Source: Carettochelys insculpta (Eukaryota > Chordata > Testudines > Carettochelyidae). Taken from it: a stretch of 64,000 nt of DNA. The notes beneath the pieces are model-generated. The model was not told the origin of the DNA and did no database searches. It saw nothing but the letters and a program-made list of their open reading frames with translations. Positions 1-12,275 of this stretch are shown in pieces (positions within the stretch are counted from its first letter, which is position 1; each line of letters starts with the position of its first letter). A program made the position numbers and the translations under genes. The DNA lies in NCBI RefSeq assembly GCF_033958435.1, contig NC_134167.1:1384001-1448000 (forward strand), in the 5' to 3' direction.

Positions 1-1813
1 ATAATTCAATGGAAGTGATTTACTTTGCTGCAGAATTTAAAAGGGGAAGACTTTCAAAAGAGTGTACTGTCAAAAGTTATTTAAATTAATTTAATCTTAA
101 ATTCCAAACAAATTGAGTTAGATTAAATTTCAATATCAATTAGCACAGGGTGGTTGTGTTTTTGTGCTAAGTCTAATGGCTAGGAAGGCGCTAACAACAT
201 GATTCCTGTTCATGCTGCTCCTGCCCATAAATACTGCAACAAGTTACAACCAAATTGAAAGCCTCTGATCATATCCAATGAAGAACTCACGCAAAACTTT
301 GAACTAGGTTTTAAAAACCCTGCAGGCTGACTTAGTCTTTAACTGAGCTGAATCTTTAAACTGAGTTACCCCCTGACACAGCATACTGTCATTCTCTGGA
401 AAAGCTGTTAACTTTATTTGCCGTTACCATACATATCCCAGCAATGCAACTCCCATGGCAAGCTGAATAAACTTTTATACTTAAAATGCACTCACTGGCT
501 GGGTGAGAAATGAAGTCTTGAAGTTTACCTGATTAGATGGCAAGGGTATAGCTGCCCAGAATGGACTTCAATACTAACCATCCTGGAGCTGCCAAAAAAG
601 GTAGCATGAATGCAGGAAGGAGAAAGACAATGCCCTGCAACAGACTATATTCCGGATATTTCTGATCACTGCCATATGCACAGGAAGTAAGGGTAAGGGG
701 TAATCTGCAGCCACCCTAGGTTTTGCACCCAGAGTCCCAGCTGATCAGCCTACTGCTTATCCAGAGTCTCTGCTGACGGGCATGAGCGCACTCGATCATA
801 GGTCCTTCTCAACTGCGACCCCGGGAGCTGCACTGCCAGTTCAAGTCCTGCTTAGCTGCTGACCCTAGGGGCTTCTCCTAGACAATGGTGAGGGGCATAG
901 AGAGAGCTAAGGAGGGGTGCAGCTCAGCACCCCAATTCCAAAATCTGTTCCAGTGCCACTGCTCCCTGTAGTAGTGGAAGGTCACCACATTTAGCCTCTG
1001 GGTATCATGATCTCCCCTGAAGAAGATGATCCCAAGATGATGTAATTCTGTATTGGGATCCCTTACTCTCTCACATAACTCTTGTAAAAAGCATGAACAT
1101 GAGGTCTTGAATACTGAAAGTCTCTTTAGGCTTCTCTGATAACAACCCCAGATTAGAATAGTCTTTACCATTTTCTCAGTTGCTCTGCTGAATAAGGATG
1201 GAATTACCTAAATGCTTAGAGTTAAATGCTTTCAAGGCCGGTGCACTGAACAGGACTATTAGATTTGCATGAACATTGTCGCTTGTTTGCACCTGGTTTT
1301 CTTGCTTCTTTAGATGTCTCACTGTTTTACTTTAACTATAGGTGTGCAATGAAATTTCTCAGGGACACAAAATTGCTAGTCAGCTCTGGAGCACTTCATA
1401 GTTTCAAAGCCACACTTTTTTTTAAACAAAATTAAAAGTTTCATCAAAAAAACCCTAAATTTTGCAGTGCAAAAATTATGCTTCTTGAAAGTATAATCCA
1501 CGTTCGAGATGGAATAGTTTGCCAACACTTGGAAATAAAACTATTACCAAATGCAAGTGGGTGCTATCATTTTACCTGAAAATTTTCAGCCCAGAACCAG
1601 AATCTACACTATGTAAACGTACAGATGCTGAGTGCAAAACCTGGGATAGCTGCAGAATGCTCCTTACCCCTATTATGTAAAACTCAGCCCTTCAATCATA
1701 CAGGCACATTGCATTTGTGTAATCTTGTCACTCACCGTAACTGTAAGTGTTTGCAGGACTGGTACTCAGGTATTTGAAGGCTAACGGCCATGCACAAAGA
1801 AAGTACCGTACAC
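1..1813. other. Unassigned noncoding DNA
   Basis: AT-rich sequence with no recognisable gene or repeat end. Open frames here are under 100 codons, contain no domain I know and are not flanked by convincing splice sites. Confidence 0.5.
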
Positions 1814-2000
1814 CAGTGTTTCCTGTAAGCTGAGCGCTTGGGCTGCCACCCAGGATAGATTCAGGTGCCGCCCAGCAGATTTGCAGAACGTACACATCTG
1901 GCAGAGTGTGTTTCTGTGGGTAGTGCACATCTGCACTTGCCTTGGTGCTTGTAACAAAATTTGTTCTGGACATGGATGGAAAAAAATAGAGGAAACCTGG
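1814..2000 (+). mobile_element. hAT-type MITE, copy 1
   Basis: A 187-bp non-autonomous element with hAT-like ends: left CAGTGTTTCC, right complementary GGAAACCTGG. It is flanked by an 8-bp near-duplication, CCGTACAC at 1806-1813 and CTGTACAC at 2001-2008, the size made by hAT transposases. The inner part (GTAAGCTGAG near the left end, CATGGATGGAAAAAA near the right) recurs at 8515, 35329 and, inverted, at 62628. It has no coding capacity. The family name is my inference; the duplication and ends are seen directly. Confidence 0.8.
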
Positions 2001-2050
2001 CTGTACACTGCAGGCGGTTTTTCTAGTCTTGGTAGATGCAAACTGCCACT

Positions 2051-2235
2051 AAGAACAGCCATACTGGGTCAGACCAAGGGTTTGCTTAGGCAAGTATCCA
2101 GTCTTCCAGCAGCAGCCAGAGCCAGGGGCATCAGAGGGAAAGAATGGAAGAGGCTATCGCTGAATTATCCATCCCCTGTTGTCAACTCCCAACTGCTGGC
2201 AGTCACCAGGTGTGAAGCATGCTGTGCCAAGCACT
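2051..2235 (-). mobile_element. CR1 LINE 3' tail, fragment
   Basis: Begins AAGAACAGCCATACTGGGTC and runs through the segment that in sauropsid CR1 elements lies at the 3' end, read on the minus strand. It is about 185 bp, 5'-truncated, diverged and noncoding. It lies about 50 bp beyond the hAT MITE at 1814. Confidence 0.75.
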
Positions 2236-4974
2236 AAACCCCATGTTTGGTACTCGGGTGTAACTTTTGTCATTTAGGGTTCATAACTAGGAGGTAAGGA
2301 GAATGTTCTTAGAAAAAGAAATGTATTCTTACTTCTGTTATAAATGTGATTAAGGACTGCAATCACAAATCTGGATCCCATTATAGTGGAGACTGTAAAA
2401 TCAAGTAATAAAGACACCGAGCATGGTCTAATAAGAGCATTAGATAGTTTCTGAAGCTCAAATTACAATGGACGCACCAGGGAACCATAATTTTATAAAC
2501 TTGTACTGCACACCGGTAAACCTGCAGCTTATAGGTTACCCCTGGGCAGAAAGAACAGATGAGAAAAATGCGGGGGAGGGAGTTTGTCTATAGGCTACAA
2601 ATAAACCTCCCTATCTATCCTTGCAGTCCTTTCCCTCCCCTCAGGAGCAATATGAGCAAATCTGGAGTCCGCTGAACTGAACTGGGTCATATTCTGTGTT
2701 AAAGTAATCACAACCACGCCTTCGTCAGCCAGTCTTCCTGCCCAAGCTGGTGTACCTTCAGCCACCATGGAATGTATTGTCTGGCTGCACTAGCAATGGC
2801 AATCTCTAAACAAATGGTTTCATAGGAGACTAAATTAAAAGGACCCGACCCGCTGCACCATTAAATGTATATTACAACCCCATTTATCCAAATCACTGAG
2901 GAGATCTGACAAAACAGGGCTAGCAAAGCAAAAAAGATGCCATGGTAACATGATCTCAGGGTTTCCAAGTTCAGAGGTTAATCCAGCCAGTTTAAGATTA
3001 CTTTAATTGGATTTTCAAACTGAAATGTGTTTTTCCCTATCCCTTTTGTTTTCACAACAGGTTTTATTGCAAAAGCAGCTATATTTAAGTCATAGCACCA
3101 ATGATTAATGCGTAGTCACAAGATTTAATGCACTGCACAAATGATTAATACAAAGTAGTGGCTTGGTTTATTGTACTGCTGATACATTATTTTCAAGGTA
3201 GACTGCAGTGCCATATCAAAAATGAAAAAATAAAATATTTAAACCAAAGTTAATTTACCTGGCTTGTATTTCCAAGCTTCCATCTTCTACCATTGAAAAT
3301 ATTTATACTAACATTTAGTCAGGATGGGCCTGTGTACACAGAATGGGAGCAGTCCCTAATGGACTAGAACTCCAAAAGGATGACAGACAGGTTCTTGTTG
3401 GTTCATTGGGAGAGTCATGGTTCTTTAACATCACAACTGACCTAGACTGATTTTGTTTTTTCACTTTCCTAATTTGTAAAATTTGTCAAGATTTCAACTT
3501 TCATCCCAATTCAGGACAAGAAATTTTGATTCAAAAATCTCAAAAATCCTCAAAGGATGAGAAAGTCATTTCTTGCCAGCCATTAGCTCATTTGCGAAGG
3601 CAACCCAGCTGCTCTATGGGTCTGGTCACAATTACCAGCTACTGAAGTCAGCCACTTTTGTGGCAGCTGTTTAACTGGGCACAGCAACAAGACACTAGGC
3701 TTAGGACATGAAAGGAAGAACCAGCTGAAAAGAAAAATATGCATAACCATTGAGAAGAGCAAAAAACTCCAGAGTTAATACCCCTTCCCATGTAAAAATG
3801 GGAATGGCACTTCTACAGGGTCCAATCCTGACACGTGCCCTCAACTTTTTCTATAATCAGTGGGATTTATCCAGCAAGGTGCTGCTCATCCTCCTCCCCT
3901 ACTGGGTTTGTTAAATTCTGAGGTCATCCCACGCTTTGCAGGAATTTAAAGTTTCTCAGATCCAAGAAGAAACCAGGAAAAAACAGAGAAAACAACTCTA
4001 GAATAATTAATCACTCAGTGGTTAGGACCCTTGGGTAGAATAGAAGAAACCCAGGTGCAGAGCAGAGCAGAGCAGAGCAGAGATTTGTAGCAGGATCTCA
4101 CATATCTCAGACACATACCCTAAGTGCCTGGCTACTGGGGCAGAAGGGAGGAAGGATGTGACAAAGGTCTCAGAACAAAACCAAACTTCAGCACCTTAGG
4201 GAAGCAAATAATTTCCACTCAGCTGTATTCAGTGGGTTAGATAACTGAGCCACAAGTGGTCAGGATGGAAACTGCACAGGACAAAACTCAGAGCTCTGCA
4301 GCCCATTATCCTCAGAAGTTGTTCATGGCCTTCCTTTAACCTAGGTTTATCTCTGCACCACTTGCTCACTTTCTATTGTATCCATTTGGTTGATGAAATC
4401 AGGAGAATCCTTTCTAAACTTGTGGACAACATGAAAACAAATGTAAGGTAACTTGCACTTCATAGGGATTTAAACTCCATTTCTGAAGGACAACTCTCTA
4501 AGCCAGTTTTTAATAACGGTGAAACTTTGGCAAACCAGTTTAGAAAATAATGCTATTCCAACTAATCCCAAATGCCAATGGGATTATATGACAAACATTA
4601 CATATTTTAATATTGCAGTAATCACTGGAGTGGTCCTTTTTTACAGAAATCTTTTAAAACCCTTGTCAAAATTATATGTTCCATTATTTATATGCAAAGT
4701 CTCAAATCCATATTTTATGCAACTTTCAATTACACTTATAACACTGTATTTATTAATTTAAAAGCAGTACTTCTCATCATCAGTTTTGAATCAAACAGAT
4801 GGCTAGCAGGGTTTTGTCAAACCTAACAACGAATTCACTCTTTGCAGTCTTCTCTTTCTTCACAAGCTGCATTCTGCAAGTTAATTTCTTGTTGTTCAGA
4901 TGAGACAGAGGAAAACCTCTAGCTGTCCAACTACCTCTATGCGAAAGAATAAATGGACACAAATCAGACATTAA
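2236..4974. other. Unassigned noncoding DNA
   Basis: No gene or repeat boundary recognised. It holds a short pentamer run of AGAGC-type units at about 4057-4082. Confidence 0.45.
4057..4082. repeat. (AGAGC)n short tandem repeat
   Basis: About five consecutive GCAGA pentamers, a simple microsatellite. Confidence 0.85.
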
Positions 4975-5401
4975 GGCCGTGTCTACACTAGCCCCAAACT
5001 TCAAAATGGCCACGCAAATGGCCATTTCAAAGTTTACTAATGAAGCTCTGAAATGCATATTCAGCGCTTCATTAGCATGCGGGCGGCCCCGGCACTTCAA
5101 AATTGACGCGCCTCACCACCGTGCGGCTCATCCCAACGGGGCTCCTTTTCGAAACGACCCCGCCTACTTCTAAGTCCCCTTATTCCCATCTACTCATAGG
5201 AATAAAGGGACTTTGGGGTCCTTTAGAAAAGGAGCCCCATCATGACGAGCCGCACGGCGGCGAGGCGCATCAATTTCGAAGTGCCGCAGCCGCCCGCATA
5301 CTAATGAAGCACTGAATATGCATTTCAGCGCTTCATTAGTAAACTTCGAAATGGCCATTTGCGTGGCCATTTCGAAGTTTGGGGCTAGTGTAGACGTAGC
5401 C
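4975..5401. mobile_element. Fold-back MITE, Harbinger-like ends
   Basis: A 427-bp element that is almost one long inverted repeat. The left end GGCCGTGTCTACACTAGCC is complementary to the right end GGCTAGTGTAGACGTAGCC, and the complementarity continues inward to about 5190. It is flanked by a perfect 3-bp TAA duplication (4972-4974 and 5402-5404), as PIF/Harbinger transposases make. TTCGAA-type hexamers occur repeatedly, as in the autonomous Harbinger at 30570. A half copy lies at 38176. The predicted transcript would be a long hairpin. Mobilisation by a Harbinger nuclease is inferred. Confidence 0.85.
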
Positions 5402-5794
5402 TAAGAATTGTAACAAACAAAAACTAATAGGAGAACACATTAACTTCCCTGGACACCCAGTTACAGACTTGAAAGTTACCATATTTGAGCAAAACAAAGA
5501 AACAAAAAATCAAACCCAAAAACAAAAACAAAAAAATCTTTAACAACAGACTGCAGGGTGAAACTGCTGAACTGGAATTTATATGCAAACTTGCCACCAT
5601 AAGAACAGGTCTGAACAAGGACTGGGAATGTCTCTCATATGGCATTAAGTAATTTTCCTTTTTAGGTATTCTTACTTTCTTATCCCTGTTGGAAGTGGGC
5701 CACATCCACCCTGAAGGAAGTACCCCCATTAACACTGACGTGACGTACCCTTCTCTGTGTGTATGTGTAGAACTCACCAATCTGATTCTTTCAC

Positions 5795-5895
5795 TTAATG
5801 CATCTGACAAAGTGAGCTGCAGCCCACAAATGGTATTGTCCGAATAAATGTATAGTTTTTCAGGGAGCCACAGGACTCATTGTTTCAACTACCCC
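5795..5895 (+). mobile_element. PLE-type 3' tail, degenerate
   Basis: Contains GCATCTGACAAAGTGAG, a CCCACAAATG block, GAATAAATGTATAGT and GCCACAGGACTCATTG, the same order as the Penelope-like tails elsewhere in the window. Too short and diverged to show boundaries. Confidence 0.55.
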
Positions 5896-6149
5896 TTGTC
5901 ACTCATCAGCATTTCTGAAGTGCTTACCACCATAGTCTGTGAAAACTATAATGAACTCAGATTATGGAAAATACTGAGTGCTGTCCTAAGAGGTCAGTCA
6001 AACAGGGGATTTCCCCCCCATCCCTTGGTTTATTTATTTGCTTACAAAATTAGCACACAGTCAGGCTTAATTCTCCTCTAACTCTTTGAGAAAAGGTTTA
6101 GCCACATACTGATAGATAGGAAGAAGATTGCATTGTAAGAAAGCCACTA

Positions 6150-6270
6150 GACTAGAGTGAGAGCCAGGAGGTGAAGATTCATTTCCTGGCTTTGCTACCA
6201 GCTTCCTGTGTGACCTTGGGCAATTCACTGAAGTTCACTGTGCTTGAGTTCCCCAAAAGTAAAAGGCATA
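6150..6270 (+). repeat. MIR/CORE-SINE fragment
   Basis: Shows the MIR core with CCTGGCTTTGCTACCAGCTT, TGTGTGACCTTGGGCAA and a degenerate CTTGAGTTCCCC. This is an old tRNA-derived SINE, diverged, with no A/B promoter boxes I would trust. Confidence 0.65.
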
Positions 6271-6602
6271 CGTCTTATATAGACTGATGGTCTTCCCAGC
6301 AAGAAAAAGACTATTTTATTCTGCTTTTGTACAGAATCTAGCGTAGAGGACAATCTTGGTTGAAATCTATAGGAATCACTAGAATACATATAATACCAAT
6401 GATACCACTGATACTGACACTGAACTGAGAAGCAACAGAAGACTGAGCATGGGGCTTTTCCTGATCCTTTTGGAACAGCATTTCAGAGCCTCAGGCATAC
6501 TGCTCAGAATGCTCAAACTCTTTTTCTGATCTGAAGGAAAATGCAATCTCTCTCACCTCCTTCAATGAGAGACTCGTACCACACTGAAGCATTCAGTGAT
6601 CA

Positions 6603-6740
6603 ATGTGGCACCTTATAGACTAACAGATATTTTGGAGCATAAGCTTTTGTGGGCTCCAAAATATCTGTTAGTCTATAAGGTGTCACAAGACTTTTTGTTG
6701 TTCTCAAAGCTACAGACTCACACGGCTACCTCTTTGATAC
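6603..6740. mobile_element. PLE tail in inverted arrangement
   Basis: The string TTATAGACTAACAGATATTT followed by TGGAGCATAAGCTTTTGTGG is immediately followed by its own complement (CTCCAAAATATCTGTTAGTC, then TATAAGGTG), giving arms of about 40 bp around a short loop. These are the tail sequences of the Penelope-like family seen at 17013, 23125, 55060 and 61740. A trailing CTACAGACTCACACGGCTAC is the usual flank of this repeat. Confidence 0.65.
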
Positions 6741-8514
6741 ATCTATCAATGCTTACTCTAGACCAACTGATTTCACAAAGAGAAATCAAAGCCACACATA
6801 TTTCAGGGAGCAGGTTGGGAGGGGGGGAACCACAACCCACATTGGGTCAATTCAGGAACCTGTGGGTGAAAAATCTATGGCTTGGATTATGCTGGACATC
6901 AGGACAGATACAATAATGAACCTGATTTGGCTTTAATCTGTAAGAAATCCTTTACAGTAGTTTTGTGCCATGTTTGTACAGAACCTATTATAATGGGTTC
7001 CTGACCCTTGACAAGCATAAGGTTCCTGGGCATTACTGCAAGGCCGATTAATAAATACACTCCCTTAAAAACCCCATTCTAGTCAATGACAGTCTTCTTT
7101 ATTTGTGCTATGCTAATTAACTTTCCACAGATATATTTTGCTCTACTAGTTTATTGCTCTCTAATTTCTCTCTTTCTTTCCAAGTTATGATTTTTTGTAT
7201 GTGCACTTTTTGATTTTCCCAACCTTTCTGTTCTGAGTTATGCCTAAACAGGTTTGGAACACATATTAGTCGCAAAACTGATGTTCAGTTTACCTGTTTA
7301 TTTACTTGCCTTTCCCTCCCCACCCCACCTTTTCAAGAGAAAAAAGAACACGTCACTTGCACCTGCAGTTTTCAAGATTGTGGTAGATAGTGGAAACAGT
7401 ATCCTTTGGTCAGATCAACCCAGCTGGTTAAATCAACCAGGCTGCAAAGAAACCTAATGGTTTGCACAGATCTGTCTATTGCCACCACTTCAGGAGTACC
7501 TAGTCTTACTGTGGGGTTGATTCCAACCTAATTTTCACCATAGCATAATTCCTTCGATATCCAAGTAACACTTGTTTTATATTTCTCCGAAATAAAATTT
7601 AAATCCATTGTGAGTAAAAGGCAATTTTTTGTGCGATTTTTAGAGATGGCTAAGGAGATTAGGTGTCCCTCAATGGTCTTTCACAAGACCATTCTAAAAT
7701 GAGGTAGGATATCCAGGGAAGGAAATAGGTATGTCTAGGCAGGTAATTTTACTTTTGTATATGGCATTGATGAGTCCAGTTCTGGTATCCACATTTTTAA
7801 AAGGATGCTGAAAAACTTGGGTTAGGCCATGATGTGAAACCAGGAGAAAATAGGTTACAGTCAGGGACTCAAGGAACTCAATTTATCTGACTGATCAAAG
7901 GGACAATCAAGAGGTGGTGATTATGTACCTCCCTGGGGAGAAAACGCAGAGTACCAAATGGCTTTTTACTCTCTTTGAAATTGAAAGGTAGAATAAGAAC
8001 CAATGGCTGGAAGTAAAACCAGACACACTCAAATGAGAAAGAAGGCATGCTTGTTGATAGTGAGAACAATCAGCCATTGAAAGAAATTACCAAGGGAAGT
8101 GAGAAGGGATCACCATCTCCTGAAGACTACAGATTCAGACTGGCTGTCTTTCTAGATGGTACGTTTAAGTCAAACAAGTCCAGGCAGTTGGCAGAAAAAT
8201 TAATGGTCAGGTCATGCTCTAAAACAGGTAACCACAGAGAAAGGCAACCCAGATGGAGCAACTCTATGAACTCATTTGGTAGGAGGAGCTAACCCAGGAG
8301 TAGGAATAGCAAATCAAACCTGCACCACTCAGCACAAGGCTCTTAGCAGTAAATGCTGTTCTAAAGGATAGCAGAGTCTGAGCATGGGAATGGTTAATCG
8401 TGCACAAGCTGTGCACTGATACAAGCAATCACTTATTGCTGGGAGGGGATGAAGTAGTATGATCTGTGGTTAAGGTACAGGACTTAGTCATAAAATAAGG
8501 GTTCTACTACCAAC
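6741..8514. other. Unassigned noncoding DNA
   Basis: No gene recognised. The last 60 bp before 8515 resemble a MIR fragment (GGTTAAGGTACAGGAC), but this is weak. Confidence 0.4.
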
Positions 8515-8689
8515 CAGTGCTCCCTGTAAGCTGAGTGCCTAGGCGAAAGGTCACCCTGGAGAGCTTCTAATACCACGCAGCTAATTTGTAGGGTGCTGTT
8601 CCTACTCATGGTGCACATCCACACAGGCCACAATGCGCAAGACATAATTTATTCTGTGCATGGATGGAAAAAAATTAGAGGGAACATTG
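8515..8689 (+). mobile_element. hAT-type MITE, copy 2
   Basis: A 175-bp element with left end CAGTGCTCCCTGTAAGCTGAG-like and right end AGAGGGAACATTG. Flanks CTACCAAC (8507-8514) and CTTCCAGC (8690-8697) match at 6 of 8 positions, compatible with an aged 8-bp duplication. Same family and orientation as the copy at 1814. Confidence 0.75.
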
Positions 8690-8937
8690 CTTCCAGCCCT
8701 GCTCTGTATTTAGTGAGCATGACTCTCTCACAAGACTTCCAGACCCAAAAAAAATTAGTTAAATATCCAACATTATCAAAACTAATTAATGGTTTCAGGT
8801 GCCCAAACACAAAGACCTCAAAGATCTGAGGGTAAAATTCCGAAATCCCACTTAGCAACATAGGCACCTATGTACCATTTTAAAAAGTAATTTAGGCATT
8901 TCAGAGCCAAAGTCTTACTTAAATCTCAGAAGTAGAC

Positions 8938-9345
8938 TCATAGAAATATCAGTGTGGATGTGACCTCAAGAGGTCATAAAGTCCAGTTCCCTGCACTCTG
9001 GCAGGACCAAGTCAACGTACCTCATCCCTAACAGAGGTTTGTCTTAACCTCAATGATGGGATTCCACAGACTTTTTTACAAGTATATTCCAGAGCCTAAC
9101 TACCCGAGCAGTTAAACTTTTTTTCCCTAGTTTCTAACCTAAATCTCTCTTGCTGTAGATTAAGCCTATTCCTTCTTATCCTACCTTGAGCAGACACTGA
9201 GAACAACTTATCACCATCCTCTTTATAACAGCCCTTTGCATTTTTGACACGTCTTCCCTCAATAATCTTATCTCAAAACTAAACATGCTCTGTTATTTTT
9301 GTTTTGTTTTAATCTTTCTTCATAGGTCAATACTAGAATTATTTT
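8938..9345 (-). mobile_element. CR1 LINE 3' end, fragment
   Basis: Starts TCATAGAAATATCAGTGTGG and continues with a diverged GACCTCAAGAGGTCATAAAG and GTCCAGTTCCCTGCACTCTG. This is the CR1 3' untranslated end on the minus strand, and the following 200 bp correspond to the degenerate ORF2 C-terminus. It is 5'-truncated and not coding. Confidence 0.8.
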
Positions 9346-10519
9346 ACAGGAAAAAAAAATTGAGGTTTTGACATTTGTCAGTGTTCTGGGCTGGAAAAAA
9401 CAATTTTTCAAGAGTTTTTCATAACAAGAGAGAGGCCAGACTAGCCAATAACCACGCATTTAAGGAGCTCAGACCTGAGAAACCCAGTTTCAAACCCTTG
9501 CTCTGATTAAAAGCAGGGGTTTGAACTTGGGTTGCCCACTGATACGGCACATCAGTGCAATAGCTACCAAGTTCCTGGACTTGAGAAATATTCATTAGGA
9601 ATTTTTGTTGAAACTAACATATTTCCATAAGTTTTCTGTTTTGATTAGCATTTTTCAGTTGAAGAAACCCACCTTCAATAAATCCTCAAACTGTACTCCA
9701 TCTCTCTGATGCTTCTGAGATTATACTCTGCACAGTCATTCTGAAAATCAGACCATGTTAAGGTGTATTCCCCTACATCACTGCAATTAGTACTTATTTT
9801 TGAAAAAAATTAGGAGATGTGTTGCCTATGGCTAGTTTCATCATGCAGTGTTCCCATATTTTCTTATTCAAAGATCTTTTTAACTGAAATAAAAAAAGAA
9901 GAAACAATAATTTCCAACATGGTTTTGGTAAGTAGAGATTTACACATGAAAATCCTCTTAATGAGGTTGATTACATGGTCGGTGGTAACTGGAGTTCCCT
10001 GGAATTTGAAGCAAACATATACTTTGCTCAGCGTGGGCTGAAAATGATTTCCAATCTGACTGCCCCAGCCATTACATTTCTAAATTATTTTCTATCATCC
10101 AAAAATATTTCTAGAACAAGAACAAACAAACAAATTGACCAAGGAAGGGAATATTAAGATACAGAGATTCAAACCTGTAGGTCTCTAGCTTGAAGTAGTG
10201 CAGATGCGCTAAAAGGAGCAAACAATTATGACAATTTCACGCATGGTAGGTAATGGTCCAGTGTCCAGTTTCTGCTGGACAGTTGCCCAATACAAATACC
10301 ATAGCCAGGTGACCATACAAAGTGCCCATCTCAGACTTCTTGAAGGGGAAGATTTTCAAAAAAGTGCTCATGATGTTTCCTTCAAAAGTTACAAAATCAT
10401 CAGTTGCTACAGCAAATCTTGCCTCAGGGTTAGCGCTGGCAGCCATGGAGATCAAGACAAGGATTTAATCAGCACAAAGGACGGCACAGGACCTGGGGGA
10501 TGCACATTGACAAGACTAT
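9346..10519. other. Unassigned noncoding DNA
   Basis: No gene or firm repeat. A hairpin at about 9484-9535 pairs CAGTTTCAAACCCTTGCT with AGCAGGGGTTTGAACTTGG; its origin is unclear. Confidence 0.4.
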
Positions 10520-11202
10520 GGCTACATCTACACGTGAAGCCTACATCAAAATAGGCTATTTCGATGAATAACGTCTACACGTCCTCCAGGGCTGGCAACG
10601 TCGATGTTCAACTTCGACGTTGCGCGGCACCACATCGAAATAGGCGCTGCGAGGGAACATCTACATGCCAAAGTAGCACACATCGAAATAAGGGTGCCAG
10701 GCACAGCTGCAGACAGGGTCACAGGGCGGACTCAACAGCAAGCCGCTCCCTTAAAGGGCCCCTCCCAGACACAGTTGCACTAAACAACACAAAATACACA
10801 GAGCTGACAACTGGTTGCAGACCCTGTGCCTGCAGCATGGATCCCCAGCTGCCGCAGCAGCCGCCAGAAGCCCTGGGCTAAGGGCTGCTGCCCACGGTGA
10901 CCATAGAGCCCCGCAGGGGCTCGAGAGAGAGCGTCTCTCAACCCCTCAGCTGATGGTCGCCATGGCGGACCCCGCTATTTCAAAGTTGCGGGACGCGCAA
11001 CGACTACACGGTCCCTACTTCGACGTTTGAACGTCGAAGTAGGGCGCTATTCCTATCCCCTCATGGGGTTAGCGACTTCGACGTCTCGCCGCCTAACGTC
11101 GAAGTTAACTTCGAAATAGCGCCCGGCGCGTGTAGCCGTGACGGGCGCTATTTCGAAGTTAGTGCCGCTACTTCGAAGTAGCGTGCACGTGTAGACACGG
11201 CT
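10520..11202 (-). mobile_element. Internally deleted Harbinger (MITE)
   Basis: A 683-bp element with ends GGCTACATCTACACGTG (left) and CACGTGTAGACACGGCT (right) and a perfect TAT duplication (10517-10519, 11203-11205). Its left about 360 bp align with the reverse complement of 34690-35051 of the full-length Harbinger, and its right about 300 bp with the reverse complement of 30570-30850, so it is inverted relative to that copy. It keeps the nuclease start context: CAGCATGGATCCCCAG at about 10833 opens a short M-D-P-Q frame that soon stops. All transposase and SANT coding sequence is gone, so it depends on a helper. Subterminal TCGA palindromes are retained. Confidence 0.9.
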
Positions 11203-12014
11203 TATGTGAAATATCTGAGGCCAGGCCACACTCTGGCAATCTATGGAGGTGATCATTGTGGTCTCCAGCATGATCAGTCAGAGAACTTTCAGGAGCTTTA
11301 AATGTGCCGAAAGGGTGGGGATGGGGTGGGGCAGAGAACAAAGACAAAACTGCTGAGAACGGGTCAGGTTTCTTTCCGCCTTCTGTCAAGGTCCAAGCAA
11401 AAGCACATTCTCCTTAAAATAACTCCTTGCAGACAATATATCCTTCCTCTTACCAAATGCCTTCGAGCTCATGAATAAACAGATACTCCGATGTTTCAGC
11501 AGTACAGCACACAAGACAGACATTCAGCCTAACAGAGTGATTTCGATTTCCCTTAAAATTAAAAGGTCCTCAAAGTTTTTGAAGTGATAGAGGTCATCTG
11601 CAGCTTGAAATTAAGTGCTTTTAAGTGGTGAATCTTCTTAAGCAACAATACACAGACTTCTATCCACTGGACCCATAGGAACAGGTCTCTTAGCTGGCAG
11701 CAGAAACAAATTATTATCTTGTATATGGATGAGCTTCTAGAGGGGGTTGAATGGACACACACACTTCACAAGCTTATTTCGCTAACCAAATTGCTCCTGA
11801 CTCCTCCCACACACACACATCAATGTGTACTTTTGAATTTACACTGTGCACCTCATCACGGAATCTGTGAATTTAGTCATTTCTCCAATCAAAGTGTGCC
11901 TTTTGGACTTTGAAAGAAAGAGCTGCTCTCATTGAGGAACTATTACCAAAAAAAGTGATATTTAAAAGCATAGCAGCAGTCAATAATTTCATCTTTATGA
12001 GATGAATTATTTAA
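11203..12014. other. Unassigned noncoding DNA
   Basis: No gene recognised. Short (CA)n-like runs at about 11755-11763 and 11807-11818 only. Confidence 0.45.
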
Positions 12015-12275
12015 ATGCAACAATCCAAGACTATAACAGGGTTCAAAAGGAGACAAATTCAAGAAAGATATGTCCTACTGTGGCCATTAGTCAAGATGGG
12101 CAGAGATGGTGTCCCTACCTTCTGCTTGCCAGAAGCTGAGAAGGCATTACAGGATGGATCATTTAATGATTACCCACCTTGTTCACTCACCCTGGTGCAA
12201 CTGGCATTGGCCACTGTCAGAAGACAGGACGACTTTTGGTGTGACCCATTATGGCCATTCCTATATTTTTAAATC
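12015..12275 (+). mobile_element. CR1 LINE 3' tail, fragment
   Basis: Diverged CR1 tail with GGATGGATCATTTAATGATT, a GCAACTGGCATTGGCCACTG segment, TCAGAAGACAGGA and TATGGCCATTCCTAT. Same subfamily as the tail at 17600-17865. Noncoding. Confidence 0.8.

Noticed and set aside
9484..9535. tRNA-like hairpin with a GGTTTGAAC word
   Set aside because: The B-box resemblance is partial, no A box or cloverleaf fits, and the hairpin can form without being a tRNA.
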